From the NCBI GenBank assembly GCA_964396845.1, contig CAYNGH010000003.1, positions 11,779-75,778 of the forward strand: a stretch of DNA of 64,000 bases. The letters are read 5' to 3'. The notes beneath the pieces were generated by a model, which saw only the letters and a program-made list of their open reading frames with translations, was not told the DNA's origin and searched no databases. The number at the start of each line of letters is the position of its first letter. Positions within the stretch are counted from its first letter, which is position 1. This DNA is from CAYNGH01 sp964396845. GTDB lineage: Bacteria > Vulcanimicrobiota > JAJTBE01 > CAYNGH01. Made by a program: the position numbers and the translations under genes. This document shows, piece after piece, positions 17,067 through 25,619 of this stretch.

Positions 17067-18629
17067 ATGAAAAAATGGAAAATCCTGATGTTGCTTGTCT
17101 TATGCGTCTTTATGGCGGCAGCCTTTATACCTGGTTGTACCGGCGGAGTTGAATACAGGTATCAGAGTGACGATCCTGCTCCACCGCCACCGCCTCCGCC
17201 ACCGCCTCCGGGGCCCACAGGGACTCCAACTTTTGAAACCGGCAAGGATCTGGTGGAGTTTGTCACCGGCAGGACGAATATTTTTAATATTTCTCTTTGG
17301 GGCAGTGACAATATCTATCCCTATGCCAATTCCAGCGCTGGTACATATACCGGGCAGGATGTTTACTGGGTTGAGAGTGTTGGAAACCCCAACGGCAGAG
17401 TTGCTGTTCTGTCCAACAGCCGGGTGGGCGATGACGTGGTAACCGGCTTGAATGTACCCCAGGCCTTTGCTCTTCACCGCAGGAACGGTACAAACTACCT
17501 GTTTGTTGCCGAAAGTGGTGGCGGTTCCGGCGGTTCTCTTTATAGATATGACCTGAGTACCAATCCTCCCACTGCTACCACCCTGGCTTCAGGACTCCAG
17601 GGAGAAGTTTATTACATGGCTCTGGACAATCCTGAATCATTGGATCCTTGGCTCTATTATGCCGTGGATGCCGGGGGAACCAGTTCTGTCCTGGCCCGGG
17701 TTGTTTCCCATTCCACAAACCCGGTCCCCCAGGTCATATCAACCAGCCTGAGCAATGTCCATCATGTCTATGTTTATTCTCAATTCATTCCCCAGGGGGC
17801 CGTGGATCCTGACACCGGCGATGATGTGTCGGTTCAGCCCAATGCCAGTGACTTTGTCTTTGTGACCGAGGACCTGGGAACACCCAACGGAAAAGTGCTG
17901 ATGTTCAATGTTTCCAACTGGAACGGCACTGCCCCGCTGACTCCCGTTGAGATAAATTCCGGCAACGGGCAGAATCGTCCAGCCAAGATCACCTTTGTGC
18001 CGGATATCAAGGAATACCTTGTTAATGGTGAATCCCGGTATGGCCACACAGACAATACCGGAGGCACAATCTTCTGGACCAACTATGCATCCAATACCGG
18101 CGAGGTATGGGGCGCAAGGCTGGAGATTAACGGCTCGGGAACAAATATGGAAGTAACTGATGGCCCCAAGAAAATCGCAGAATCCCTCCGCATGTCTTAT
18201 GACATAATCGGTCCCGATGATTTCCGCTATCTTTTCACCACCTTCAATGGCAACACTCCAACCCATGTCAGCGGAAACAAATATGATGTGTGGGCGGACT
18301 ATGTGGCAAACGGCAACGAGTTATTCAACCGTCTTTATGTTTCCCGCAATGAAGCCAGAGGCGACGGTGGCAATTACTATGTGATTGACCTGAATGCCTA
18401 CAACGATTCACCTCTTACGCCAGGCAACGGTGTGAGCAATTTCATAACAGAGAATGCTCAGTTCCCCTTGAATGGAAAGATGCAGGTTTATCTGTATGAT
18501 CCTGATGATGGTTCGATTCCCCAGGCATATCGGATGGACTTGTTCTTCACCGGTATGGAGAGGGATACCGGATCCAACAACACATATATTTATATATTCA
18601 AAAACAAGTTCAGCCCTCCGGGGTCATAA
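17067..18629 (+). CDS. Secreted lipoprotein with polyproline linker
   Basis: A 520-residue lipoprotein. Residues 1-23 are a signal peptide, with a lipobox-like IPGC giving lipidated Cys24. A run of ten prolines (39-48) forms a stalk. The rest is a beta-rich extracytoplasmic body with repeats of aromatic/Gly-rich strands (LNVPQAFALHRRNGTNYLFVAESG, VYYMALDNPESLDPWLYYAV), suggestive of a beta-propeller, though I cannot count blades. There is no catalytic motif that I recognise. It lies 30 bp after the EF-G paralogue with AAGGGGG before the ATG, and is followed by a terminator, so it may be co-transcribed. Function unknown. Confidence 0.75.
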   Translation: MKKWKILMLLVLCVFMAAAFIPGCTGGVEYRYQSDDPAPPPPPPPPPPGPTGTPTFETGKDLVEFVTGRTNIFNISLWGSDNIYPYANSSAGTYTGQDVYWVESVGNPNGRVAVLSNSRVGDDVVTGLNVPQAFALHRRNGTNYLFVAESGGGSGGSLYRYDLSTNPPTATTLASGLQGEVYYMALDNPESLDPWLYYAVDAGGTSSVLARVVSHSTNPVPQVISTSLSNVHHVYVYSQFIPQGAVDPDTGDDVSVQPNASDFVFVTEDLGTPNGKVLMFNVSNWNGTAPLTPVEINSGNGQNRPAKITFVPDIKEYLVNGESRYGHTDNTGGTIFWTNYASNTGEVWGARLEINGSGTNMEVTDGPKKIAESLRMSYDIIGPDDFRYLFTTFNGNTPTHVSGNKYDVWADYVANGNELFNRLYVSRNEARGDGGNYYVIDLNAYNDSPLTPGNGVSNFITENAQFPLNGKMQVYLYDPDDGSIPQAYRMDLFFTGMERDTGSNNTYIYIFKNKFSPPGS

Positions 18630-18655
18630 GATCCTGTTTCAAAGACAGTATTATC

Positions 18656-18687
18656 GGGGTGCCCTGTGGGGTGCCCCTTTTGTTTTG
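18656..18687 (+). terminator. Rho-independent terminator after the lipoprotein gene
   Basis: GGGGTGCCC (18656-18664) pairs with GGGTGCCCC (18669-18677), with G-T pairs in the middle, followed by TTTTGTTTTG. Confidence 0.8.
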
Positions 18688-18691
18688 TCCA

Positions 18692-18714
18692 CATGTTAAC
18701 ATATTATTAACATG
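18692..18714. promoter_or_regulatory. Palindrome with TTAAC half sites
   Basis: CATGTTAA (18692-18699) and TTAACATG (18707-18714), 7-nt spacer. It lies 89 bp upstream of the -35 box of the phospholipase D-like gene. A similar GTTAAC palindrome precedes the promoter at 26661. Confidence 0.45.
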
Positions 18715-18802
18715 CGAAGAGGTTAAGTTGTATCTCATGTAATGCTGATGATTGCTGGTTTTTCGAGGCTATGTATATTGGATGCCTACAGCATGGCTTT
18801 TC

Positions 18803-18831
18803 TTGAGAAATGCAGACAATTAGGATATAAT
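18803..18831 (+). promoter_or_regulatory. Sigma-70-type promoter of the PLD-like gene
   Basis: TTGAGA (18803-18808), 17-bp spacer, TATAAT (18826-18831). Transcription would start near 18838, which excludes the in-frame TTG at 18836 as a start codon. Confidence 0.7.
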
Positions 18832-18886
18832 AAATTTGAGGGAGTATCGGGCCAGTTATTCGATTTTTTTCTGCGGGGGCTTTTAT

Positions 18887-20044
18887 TTGAATATCAACGA
18901 CATCAACAAGATACCATTGTTGCCTGCCAAAGCGGGCAAGGATGCTCCCAAGCCTGCCGGCAAAACCAAGGACCTTGAGCCTGCCCATGAAGTGGTGCAG
19001 GATATTTATGACAACTCCCTGCCGGTGAGTGTCACCACCAGAAACAACAAAGTCACTCCCCTGATGAACAGCAATGATATTTTTGATCAAACCCAGGAGA
19101 TGATAAAGTCTGCAAAAGAATCCATAAACATTGAGATGTATGATTTTGCCGACAAGGATCTGGCCCAGTTGCTAATTGATCAGAAAAAGAAGGGTGTTGA
19201 CATCAAGGTTCTTCTGGATCCTTGCCGGGCCGAGGGTGATTCAATGAGTGAGGCCAGGGAGGAAGTTGTCAATATGCTTTCCACCAACGGCATCCCTGTT
19301 CTGACTTACACCAACGATCGGGGGACCAACTCAACGGATCACTGCAAGCTTATGATTGTTGATAACAAGGCAGTTCTGCTGGGGGGCATGAACTGGAATC
19401 CTCTCTCAAGAAGAAATCACGACACCATGGTAAAAATCGAGGGGACCGCTGCGAACTATTATAATTATCATTTTGCCGAAGGATGGAACATTACCGGTGG
19501 CACTGTCAAGGAGGACCCATATATTCCCCAGAGGGTTTCCTTCAGGGACAAAAAAGGAGGAGGAAAAGCCCTGGTGAAGGGTATTCGCACCAGCCAGGGA
19601 GATACCACCGCCAAAACTGCCATCCTGGATGCCATTAACTCTGCCAAAGAATCGGTCTTTGTGGAGATGTATGTTCTCTCAGACAAAAACACCATCGACG
19701 CTTTGGTTAATGCTCATAATGACGGCCTTGATGTCAGGGTGATTCTGGATCCCAACCACGCAAACACCAACTGGAGCCCCAACGATGCCACCTTTAAAAC
19801 CCTCAAGGACGCAGGAGTTCCTGTCCGCTGGTACAAGGTGGATCCCGGACAGCGGGCTCATGGCAAATGGGCGGTGGTTGACCGTGAATCGGTGATTGTT
19901 GGCTCCCCTAACTGGAGTGCCAGAGGTTTTCACCACAACCGTGAAATAGGCGCCATAATCAAAGACGATGAAACATCCGATGTTTTTTCCCAGCAGTTTT
20001 TCTATGACTGGCGCTACAAAGCTTCCGAGGAATATCCCCTGTAG
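18887..20044 (+). CDS. Phospholipase D-like protein
   Basis: A 385-residue protein with two HKD motifs: HCKLMIVD (His152, Lys154, Asp159) and HGKWAVVD (His325, Lys327, Asp332), each followed by a GGMNWN or GSPNWS turn. These two motifs form the single active site of the phospholipase D superfamily, which cleaves or transfers phosphodiesters: lipids, DNA or cardiolipin synthesis. There are no membrane segments and no signal peptide, so it is not a typical cardiolipin synthase; a nuclease or intracellular phosphodiesterase is as likely. The N-terminus up to about residue 50 is a Lys/Pro-rich linker. I place the start at a TTG (GGGGG 7 nt upstream) because the promoter lies too close to the next candidate. 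Confidence 0.82.
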   Translation: MNINDINKIPLLPAKAGKDAPKPAGKTKDLEPAHEVVQDIYDNSLPVSVTTRNNKVTPLMNSNDIFDQTQEMIKSAKESINIEMYDFADKDLAQLLIDQKKKGVDIKVLLDPCRAEGDSMSEAREEVVNMLSTNGIPVLTYTNDRGTNSTDHCKLMIVDNKAVLLGGMNWNPLSRRNHDTMVKIEGTAANYYNYHFAEGWNITGGTVKEDPYIPQRVSFRDKKGGGKALVKGIRTSQGDTTAKTAILDAINSAKESVFVEMYVLSDKNTIDALVNAHNDGLDVRVILDPNHANTNWSPNDATFKTLKDAGVPVRWYKVDPGQRAHGKWAVVDRESVIVGSPNWSARGFHHNREIGAIIKDDETSDVFSQQFFYDWRYKASEEYPL

Positions 20045-20068
20045 TTTTTTCCTCCTTGCATCCTTATC

Positions 20069-20107
20069 AAAAAACCCTTCTTGCATGACATCAAGAGAGG
20101 TTTTTTT
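20069..20107 (+). terminator. Rho-independent terminator after the PLD-like gene
   Basis: AAAAAACCCTTCTTG (20069-20083) pairs with CAAGAGAGGTTTTTT (20092-20106), ending in a T7 run. Confidence 0.8.
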
Positions 20108-20113
20108 GTTTCT

Positions 20114-20141
20114 TTGAAGGATATTATTTCTGACTTATAAA
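20114..20141 (+). promoter_or_regulatory. Promoter of the HTH/coiled-coil gene
   Basis: TTGAAG (20114-20119), 16-bp spacer, TATAAA (20136-20141). Transcription would start near 20148, which favours the ATG at 20168 over the one at 20144. Confidence 0.55.
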
Positions 20142-20167
20142 TAATGGATGTGAAGGAGGGGGATTTC

Positions 20168-21091
20168 ATGGAAAACTGGGTGGATATAAGGGATGCCGCC
20201 ATAGCTTTAAATGTCAGCCCTGACACCTTGAGAAAAAGGATCAAGCGGGGGGACATGGAAGGCCGTAAGGTTCCCTGCCACAATGGATTCAAATGGCAGG
20301 TCAAACTGGATGATCCTGGCAATGCCGATGACAACGACAGCTTTGCTGATTTTGAGTCTTCCCGGACAAATCCCCCAGACCCCCATGATCACCTGAGTTC
20401 CGGCAATGAACCTGCAAGTGACTCCCGCCGGGCCTTTTCCGGCCAGGTTGTGCAGGTTGAGAGTACTCTTCCGGGTAAATCAGAACAGCTTTATGAACAG
20501 ATAATCAGTGAAAAGGACAAAAGGCTGTCGGAACAGCTCCATCATACATCCATTCTTGAACAGCTCCTTTCTGACTTCCAGGGTAGAATCCGGCTTCTGG
20601 AGTCAGACAACCGGGAAATATCTCAGCAAATCCTGCAGTTGCCGGCTCCGCCGGAGGAAGTGGGAAAAAGACTTCAGGAGAAAGAAAGTCAGCTTGTTCA
20701 ACTGAAAGAAGAGGTGGAAAAAAAGGAAACAGTTGTTCAAACCCTGGCTCGTCAGCTCAAGCAGGAAAGGGATGAATCCCAGAAACTGCAACTGGAGATT
20801 GAAGAACTGCGTAGAGAAATCGAAAAATTTAAGTCAGAAAATGCAGAAAAAGACAAGGAAATCGACCAGCTTCAACAGCAGTTTGACCGGCTGGAAGTGG
20901 AACAGTCATATGAAAGACAGAAAACAGATGACCTGAGGCAGGAAAGAAAACGTCTGGAAAAAGCCCTCTCAGAAATTTGGAAGGAAAAGGATCACCTGGC
21001 AGAAGTTCTTTCCCGGCGCAATCGGGAATTGGAAAAGACCCAAAAGGAACTGGAAGAGATAAAACGTCCCTGGTGGCAGAAGTATTTCTGA
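20168..21091 (+). CDS. HTH protein with long coiled coil
   Basis: A 307-residue protein. Residues 1-50 (WVDIRDAAIALNVSPDTLRKRIKRG...FKWQV) match an excisionase/MerR-type winged helix-turn-helix. Residues about 50-100 are an acidic disordered linker. About 105-300 is a continuous Glu/Lys/Gln-rich coiled coil, ending KRPWWQKYF with two tryptophans. AAGGAGG lies upstream of the ATG at suitable spacing. HTH-plus-coiled-coil proteins ending in a WW-type anchor may link DNA to another structure, but I do not recognise a characterised family. It converges with the gene at 21099, leaving 7 bp between stops. Confidence 0.75.
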   Translation: MENWVDIRDAAIALNVSPDTLRKRIKRGDMEGRKVPCHNGFKWQVKLDDPGNADDNDSFADFESSRTNPPDPHDHLSSGNEPASDSRRAFSGQVVQVESTLPGKSEQLYEQIISEKDKRLSEQLHHTSILEQLLSDFQGRIRLLESDNREISQQILQLPAPPEEVGKRLQEKESQLVQLKEEVEKKETVVQTLARQLKQERDESQKLQLEIEELRREIEKFKSENAEKDKEIDQLQQQFDRLEVEQSYERQKTDDLRQERKRLEKALSEIWKEKDHLAEVLSRRNRELEKTQKELEEIKRPWWQKYF

Positions 21092-21098
21092 GTAACCC

Positions 21099-22256
21099 CT
21101 ATTCCTGGGTTGCCTCGGAATCCTCAATCCATACTGGATGCCCGGCCCGATCAATGAGTTTTGTTTCCTTTTCTCCGCCGACTATCCACAATTCTGATCT
21201 TTTGATGTTGGAAAACCTTAACCGGAGCTTTTCATATACAAAATATTTCCCACAGGGAGAAAAATTGTGGCTGAGGTTATTCTCCAGCAGAACCCGTCGG
21301 CCAATATCCTTGGTAAGCTTTGTTGAAGTGGCATCGCTGGTGTTGACGAAGTATAAATCCCCTTCCCCCAGGGGATCATTATTTCTCTGAGGCACAAAAA
21401 CAATATGCCTGGTGTCTTCTTTGTTTGATGCGACCCGGAGAAACAGCTTCTTTCCATCTATCACATCTTCCTGTTCCCGGCGTTCCGGGTCATAAAGCTT
21501 CAAACCACCCGCCTCGTCCTCATCGGAAAGGTTTTTAAAATACAAGATCGAAGGATAACCGAATGCAATGACTGTGACATCGTCAAAGGGAAGGTTGAAA
21601 ATCTGGCGGGCCCGGCTTACCAGCTCAAACCCGTAAATCTTGTCATTTATGAAATACATAACTGCCGGGCTGTTTTTATCCCATCCCAGCACCTGGCTGA
21701 CCCGGCCATGAAAAACATAAACCCCTTTTTCTCCTGGTTCCCCTCCCCAGACTTCTGACTTCTTATCCGGGTCCTCAGGGTTATAGTCAGAATAAACCCA
21801 GAAATCGCCTTGATGCGATAACACCGGGGTTTCATGATATAACCCCAGGTCCTTGATTAATCCTTCTTCGTCGTTAATCAGAAAAATCTTCTGGCTTCCA
21901 TCATCAAGGAACTTGCGAAAGAAAAAACCCCGGGATTTTGTTTTCCAGTCCATCAGGAATATCCCGTCATCATCCTGGCCCTGATAAAGAAGAGAAACTG
22001 TATGTTCAGGGCCTGATACCAGAAAAATCTGGTTGTCCCTGACAAAGGCCAGGCGGGTACCATCAGGAGAAGGCAGAACCGGGCCTCTGGCATCGGGGAC
22101 AATCACCTTGTTTCCCCGGCCATCAGGTTGTATTGAACAGAGGGCGCCATCCTTCTCGTAAAGGATTCTCCCGGGCATGTCACTGCAGAATCCCCGAGAA
22201 AGGGTGAAAGACACCATAATAAGAATCAAGAATAAGCAAATCGGGCTCCTTTTCAC
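21099..22256 (-). CDS. Secreted TolB-like beta-propeller protein
   Basis: A 385-residue protein with a signal peptide (MKRSPICLFLILIMVSFTLSRG, cleavage near FCS). The body has repeats of the TolB/WD40-like PD40 type: GALCSIQPDGRGNKVI, GPVLPSPDGTRLAFVRDNQIFLV, FSPCGKYFVYEKL, ending SELWIVGG. Such propellers bind partners in the periplasm or cell surface. There is no catalytic residue that I can name. It converges with the HTH/coiled-coil gene. Function unknown. Confidence 0.72.
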   Translation of the reverse strand: MKRSPICLFLILIMVSFTLSRGFCSDMPGRILYEKDGALCSIQPDGRGNKVIVPDARGPVLPSPDGTRLAFVRDNQIFLVSGPEHTVSLLYQGQDDDGIFLMDWKTKSRGFFFRKFLDDGSQKIFLINDEEGLIKDLGLYHETPVLSHQGDFWVYSDYNPEDPDKKSEVWGGEPGEKGVYVFHGRVSQVLGWDKNSPAVMYFINDKIYGFELVSRARQIFNLPFDDVTVIAFGYPSILYFKNLSDEDEAGGLKLYDPERREQEDVIDGKKLFLRVASNKEDTRHIVFVPQRNNDPLGEGDLYFVNTSDATSTKLTKDIGRRVLLENNLSHNFSPCGKYFVYEKLRLRFSNIKRSELWIVGGEKETKLIDRAGHPVWIEDSEATQE

Positions 22257-22388
22257 TGTTGCACACCTCCAAGCCCATAATTAATGACCCTGGCAAAAAC
22301 TCCTCCCGGCATTTCAGATAAGAGTCGCCAGGAGATTTAATAAATTGCCGGAAGCAAAAAACCAGATCCCACAGGAAAAATGACAGCC

Positions 22389-23273
22389 TCAAGCCGGGAA
22401 GAACTTCTCCTTAAAGAAGGAATCCACATAAATCCACGGGGACTCGTTAAGACCAAACAAAAAATGCCCCCCCATCTTCTCTCCCCCGGGGGATAAAAGC
22501 ATGGCCTTTCCCTGACACCGGTTCACTCTTTCCAGCAACAAGGCAGAATGATGACTGGGGACAATTTCATCAGAAAGGCCATGAATCAGAAGCAGGGGCA
22601 TGTCAAGATTGCCGGCCCTTTCCAGAACCGACAGGTAACGATAGTTTTCCAGGGTCGCCCTGTCCCGGCGGCGGGGCCATCCCAGTTGATCCCTGGCTTT
22701 TTCAAGGCCAGCCCTGGTCAGAGGGCCTATGTTTATTCCCCTTGAAACCTGCAAACCCCAGAACCGCAGGAGCAGAGCCACATCCACAAAGGCAGAGAAA
22801 GCCACCACACAGCAAGGATTGACATGACGGCCCTCATCGGAGGCACACCGCAAAGACAGGTATCCCCCATGGGAAGGCCCCATAAGGCAAATCCTCTCGG
22901 AATGAACCGCGGGATGATCCCGAAGGATCCGGTAAAATTCAAAGATCCACGGAAATGCTGATGGATCCCCCGGAAAATCAGAAACAAAATCTGCAAAAAG
23001 AACCGGGTAACGACGGCATAAATATTTTCTTACCAACTTGACATCCATCATTCCTGCAGGAGTAGCCATGGAAGGCCTCCTGTCCGGCTCACGGGAATCA
23101 CCTGAGAGGCCCGGGCCTCCATGAATCATCAGAATCCCCGGCGCCGGCTTGTCAACATGGCGGGGAATCGTCAATATCCCCCTGACAGAAACCCCATGAA
23201 GCTCAGCAATGACTGGTTCCGCAGAAAAACCACCGTACATGAGGCTCTCTGGATAATAAGTTTTCTGATTCAA
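22389..23273 (-). CDS. Alpha/beta hydrolase, prolyl oligopeptidase-like
   Basis: A 294-residue serine hydrolase. LMIHGGPG (48-55) forms the oxyanion-hole region. The nucleophile is Ser134 in GPSHGG, a G-x-S-x-G motif. Asp235 (HGLSDEIVP) and His270 (KMGGHFLF) complete the triad. There is no signal peptide, so it is probably cytoplasmic. The start codon overlaps the stop of the upstream lipoprotein gene by 4 bp (ATGA), so the two are translationally coupled. Substrate may be a peptide or ester. Confidence 0.82.
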   Translation of the reverse strand: MNQKTYYPESLMYGGFSAEPVIAELHGVSVRGILTIPRHVDKPAPGILMIHGGPGLSGDSREPDRRPSMATPAGMMDVKLVRKYLCRRYPVLFADFVSDFPGDPSAFPWIFEFYRILRDHPAVHSERICLMGPSHGGYLSLRCASDEGRHVNPCCVVAFSAFVDVALLLRFWGLQVSRGINIGPLTRAGLEKARDQLGWPRRRDRATLENYRYLSVLERAGNLDMPLLLIHGLSDEIVPSHHSALLLERVNRCQGKAMLLSPGGEKMGGHFLFGLNESPWIYVDSFFKEKFFPA

Positions 23274-23836
23274 CGGATCTTTGATTTTTCTTTTTTCTCC
23301 TCTATCTCTTTTTTTATCTCGTCAAAACGACGATCCACTTCATCTTCATCAATTATGCTGTCGCCACCGTCAGCGTCGCTGTCATCAGACCACTCCCCGG
23401 AATCAAAAGGAGTAAAGCGTGAATTGACTTGAAAATATCCCAGCCGGGGACCTTCCCGAAAAAAAATGGCCCTGGTCCATAATTCCTGACGCATGGAAAC
23501 CAGAATCTGCTCCGATGCTCCACCTCCCGACTCCTCAAACCGGAGGCTGTATTCCCCAGGCTCCAGCTTTGCACTCAGCTCCAGAGGACTCTCTGGAGAA
23601 ACCGTGGAATTCTGAGCCAGAACCTTTCCATTCAGTGTCACTGTCACCTGCAGAGGTGTTTGTTCCTCCCATTTTTCTATGGTTTTTTCGCCCATAACCC
23701 GGGAAGATATTCCACCATTGACAACCCTGATGTTAATATTTACAGGTTTTTCCCTGGGAGCGCATCCCCACAGGAAAACCAACAGGATCATAACTGGCAA
23801 TATACCCCGGCCAAAAACCCTCGACAGAATTTTCAT
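23270..23836 (-). CDS. Lipoprotein coupled to the hydrolase
   Basis: A 188-residue lipoprotein. The signal peptide ends in FLWGC, giving lipidated Cys at about 25. The middle has two beta-rich segments (LQVTVTLNGKVLAQNSTV, LEPGEYSLRFEESG) like a carboxypeptidase-regulatory or PEGA-type fold. The C-terminus is acidic and then Lys/Glu-rich (DDSDADGGDSIIDEDEVDRRF...KEKSKIR). GGGGGTGG lies before the ATG. No family recognised. Confidence 0.7.
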   Translation of the reverse strand: MKILSRVFGRGILPVMILLVFLWGCAPREKPVNINIRVVNGGISSRVMGEKTIEKWEEQTPLQVTVTLNGKVLAQNSTVSPESPLELSAKLEPGEYSLRFEESGGGASEQILVSMRQELWTRAIFFREGPRLGYFQVNSRFTPFDSGEWSDDSDADGGDSIIDEDEVDRRFDEIKKEIEEKKEKSKIR

Positions 23837-23854
23837 GATTTTCCACCCCCGTCA

Positions 23855-23882
23855 ATATTAATAAGACCACTGCCCCTGTTAA
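23855..23882 (-). promoter_or_regulatory. Possible promoter of the lipoprotein-hydrolase pair
   Basis: On the minus strand: TTAACA (plus-strand 23877-23882), 16-bp spacer, TAATAT (plus-strand 23855-23860), 19 bp before the ATG at 23836. The spacing to the start codon is tight. Confidence 0.35.
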
Positions 23883-23997
23883 TGACTAATCTCAGGCAGG
23901 AAAAAACTGTTTTTGTTGAATTGACATTATTATCACTTAAAACCCGGCAAGGTCAACCTTGAAGGTGGCGAAAATTTCCTTCAACAAAGAGGGGTTC

Positions 23998-24417
23998 ATG
24001 ACAAAACAGAAAAAATTAGGTTCAGTTTCCAACCTTCCCAAGGGAAAGAAGAAACCTTTCTGGGACAGGATATGGGACTACAAGCCATACATGATCGTGG
24101 GGATCATCATCATCCTGCTGATAATCATTTATTTTGCCATCCTCAAAAACATTGACCGCAACCCCGAAATCAACCCCACACCCACAGTGTCCCAGGAGAA
24201 AGCCCCGGATACCGGCACCCTTGAAGTTATCACCGAGCCTTCAGGGGCAAGAATCCAATTCAAAAATAAATTTCAAATGGCACCAACCACTTTTGAAAAT
24301 ATTCCCGAGGGTGAACATATTATAATCCTGAGCATGCCTGGCTACAGAACCGTAGAAAAAACCGTAACCATCGAAAAAGACTCCACAACCACCTTTGAAT
24401 ACCAGATGGAAAGGTAA
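23998..24417 (+). CDS. Membrane-anchored PEGA-domain protein
   Basis: A 139-residue protein. I choose the ATG at 23998 (MTKQKKLG) because AGAGGGG lies 3 to 9 nt before it. Residues about 30-50 are one membrane helix (YMIVGIIIILLIIIYFAIL), preceded by positive charges, so the C-terminus is outside. A proline-rich linker leads to a PEGA domain (about 75-135: GTLEVITEPSGARIQF, then FENIPEGEHIIILSMPGY). PEGA domains are small beta-sandwiches of envelope and surface-layer proteins. It is followed by a hairpin. Function unknown. Confidence 0.8.
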   Translation: MTKQKKLGSVSNLPKGKKKPFWDRIWDYKPYMIVGIIIILLIIIYFAILKNIDRNPEINPTPTVSQEKAPDTGTLEVITEPSGARIQFKNKFQMAPTTFENIPEGEHIIILSMPGYRTVEKTVTIEKDSTTTFEYQMER

Positions 24418-24418
24418 T

Positions 24419-24442
24419 CCGGGGAGTTCTACGGAACCCCGG
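24419..24442. terminator. GC-rich stem-loop after the PEGA gene
   Basis: CCGGG and GTTC pair with GAAC and CCCGG around TAC, with one unpaired base. It begins 2 bp past the stop. There is no direct T run; a T7 run occurs 35 bp later. Weak terminator candidate. Confidence 0.4.
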
Positions 24443-24750
24443 AGTGCCTGGTGATAAAAAGATCCTCCACCGGCTTTTTTTGATTTTTCTAAACAACAAA
24501 ACTCCCCGAACCAACATTATCCCGGCAGGAACTGGTTTCCCCAGGGGGAGAAATATAACTCTTTGCCAAAATGAATACCTGACTGTTATGGGTAATCAAA
24601 AAACAGCATACCAAACCTGTAAGGCAAAATTCAATGTATTCCAGGCAGAGAGAATGATTCCTGATTATTTTAAAAAACATGTAACAGCTGGCCCGAACTG
24701 TTGTCTAATTTGTTTGGGCAGCTTCAGAAAGACCATACGGGGAGAATGGT
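24443..24750. other. Intergenic region without a supported gene
   Basis: About 310 bp between the PEGA gene and the membrane protein. It has a T-rich start, possible leaky termination of the upstream gene, and no open frame with a credible ribosome binding site. The GGGGAG at 24739 serves the gene at 24751. Confidence 0.5.
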
Positions 24751-25608
24751 ATGGAAAAAAATGAAGCGGGAAGGACTGCTTCCGGGTGGTCCTTCCCTCT
24801 GGAGCCCATGTCCCTGGGTGAAATCATCGACAACACCCTGTATGTGTTCCGGCACAGATGGAAGGACTATCTGATGATATCCCTCATCTATGCCACACCT
24901 ATGATGGTGTTGTTTTTTATATCTTTTTCCCTGGGCCTCTCTGGAAAAAGATATGACTCCCCTGATGTGATTTTTTTCAACCTGACATCCAGCGCTGTTG
25001 GGTGGCTTCTTTATATGTTGCTTTCGGTAATGATTATCCGGATAACCCAGGGAATTGTCGAAGGAAAGGATTGGGATTTCAAGGAAGGTTTCAGGTTTCT
25101 CAGAAAAACCTTCATACCTTATGCTTTGACGATTTTTTTAAACGGCGTAGCGATAACCGGACTGGCCATAATTGCTCTGGGAGTGACCCTGCCTGCATTT
25201 TTCCTGACCCGGGAAGGCGGTCTTTCTGGAAGATTTTTATTTCTGATATATGTCATGGTAATTCTTGTCGGCTTCATGTATGCCCTGTCGATGCTTCTTC
25301 TGGTTTCCAGCGCGGCCCTCATTGAAGGAAACTTCTACGGTTCAGCCATATCCCGTTCCATAAAATTATTTAACACCAGCTGGGAAACCCGCTGGAAAAT
25401 CATGACCCTGCCGGGGCTGACTCAACTGCTGATTATCATCCTTACGGCTTTCATTCCCATAATCGGATACTTTTTTATGATGCTCCTGACCCCAATACCA
25501 ATAATCGCCCTGACACTGGTATATTACGATGTGCGGATCAGAACCGAAGGACTGGATCTGGAAATTGAAGCCGACAGAATCCTGGAGAGCGAAGGGAAGT
25601 TATCATAA
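24751..25608 (+). CDS. Polytopic membrane protein, GDPD membrane-domain-like
   Basis: A 285-residue protein with about six hydrophobic helices (for example at 47-65, 83-104, 127-150, 165-190 and 228-262). The N-terminal motif FPLEPMSLGEIIDNTLYVFRHRW is typical of the glycerophosphodiester phosphodiesterase membrane-domain superfamily and related YciC-like proteins, here without a catalytic domain. GGGGAG lies 7 nt before the ATG. It converges with the pentapeptide-repeat gene 12 bp away. It probably acts in the inner membrane; role unknown. Confidence 0.75.
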   Translation: MEKNEAGRTASGWSFPLEPMSLGEIIDNTLYVFRHRWKDYLMISLIYATPMMVLFFISFSLGLSGKRYDSPDVIFFNLTSSAVGWLLYMLLSVMIIRITQGIVEGKDWDFKEGFRFLRKTFIPYALTIFLNGVAITGLAIIALGVTLPAFFLTREGGLSGRFLFLIYVMVILVGFMYALSMLLLVSSAALIEGNFYGSAISRSIKLFNTSWETRWKIMTLPGLTQLLIIILTAFIPIIGYFFMMLLTPIPIIALTLVYYDVRIRTEGLDLEIEADRILESEGKLS

Positions 25609-25619
25609 GGCAGATCAGA

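Noticed and set aside
24444..24764. Open frame between the PEGA gene and the membrane protein
   Set aside because: It overlaps the next gene, lacks a ribosome binding site, and has no domain or repeat pattern.
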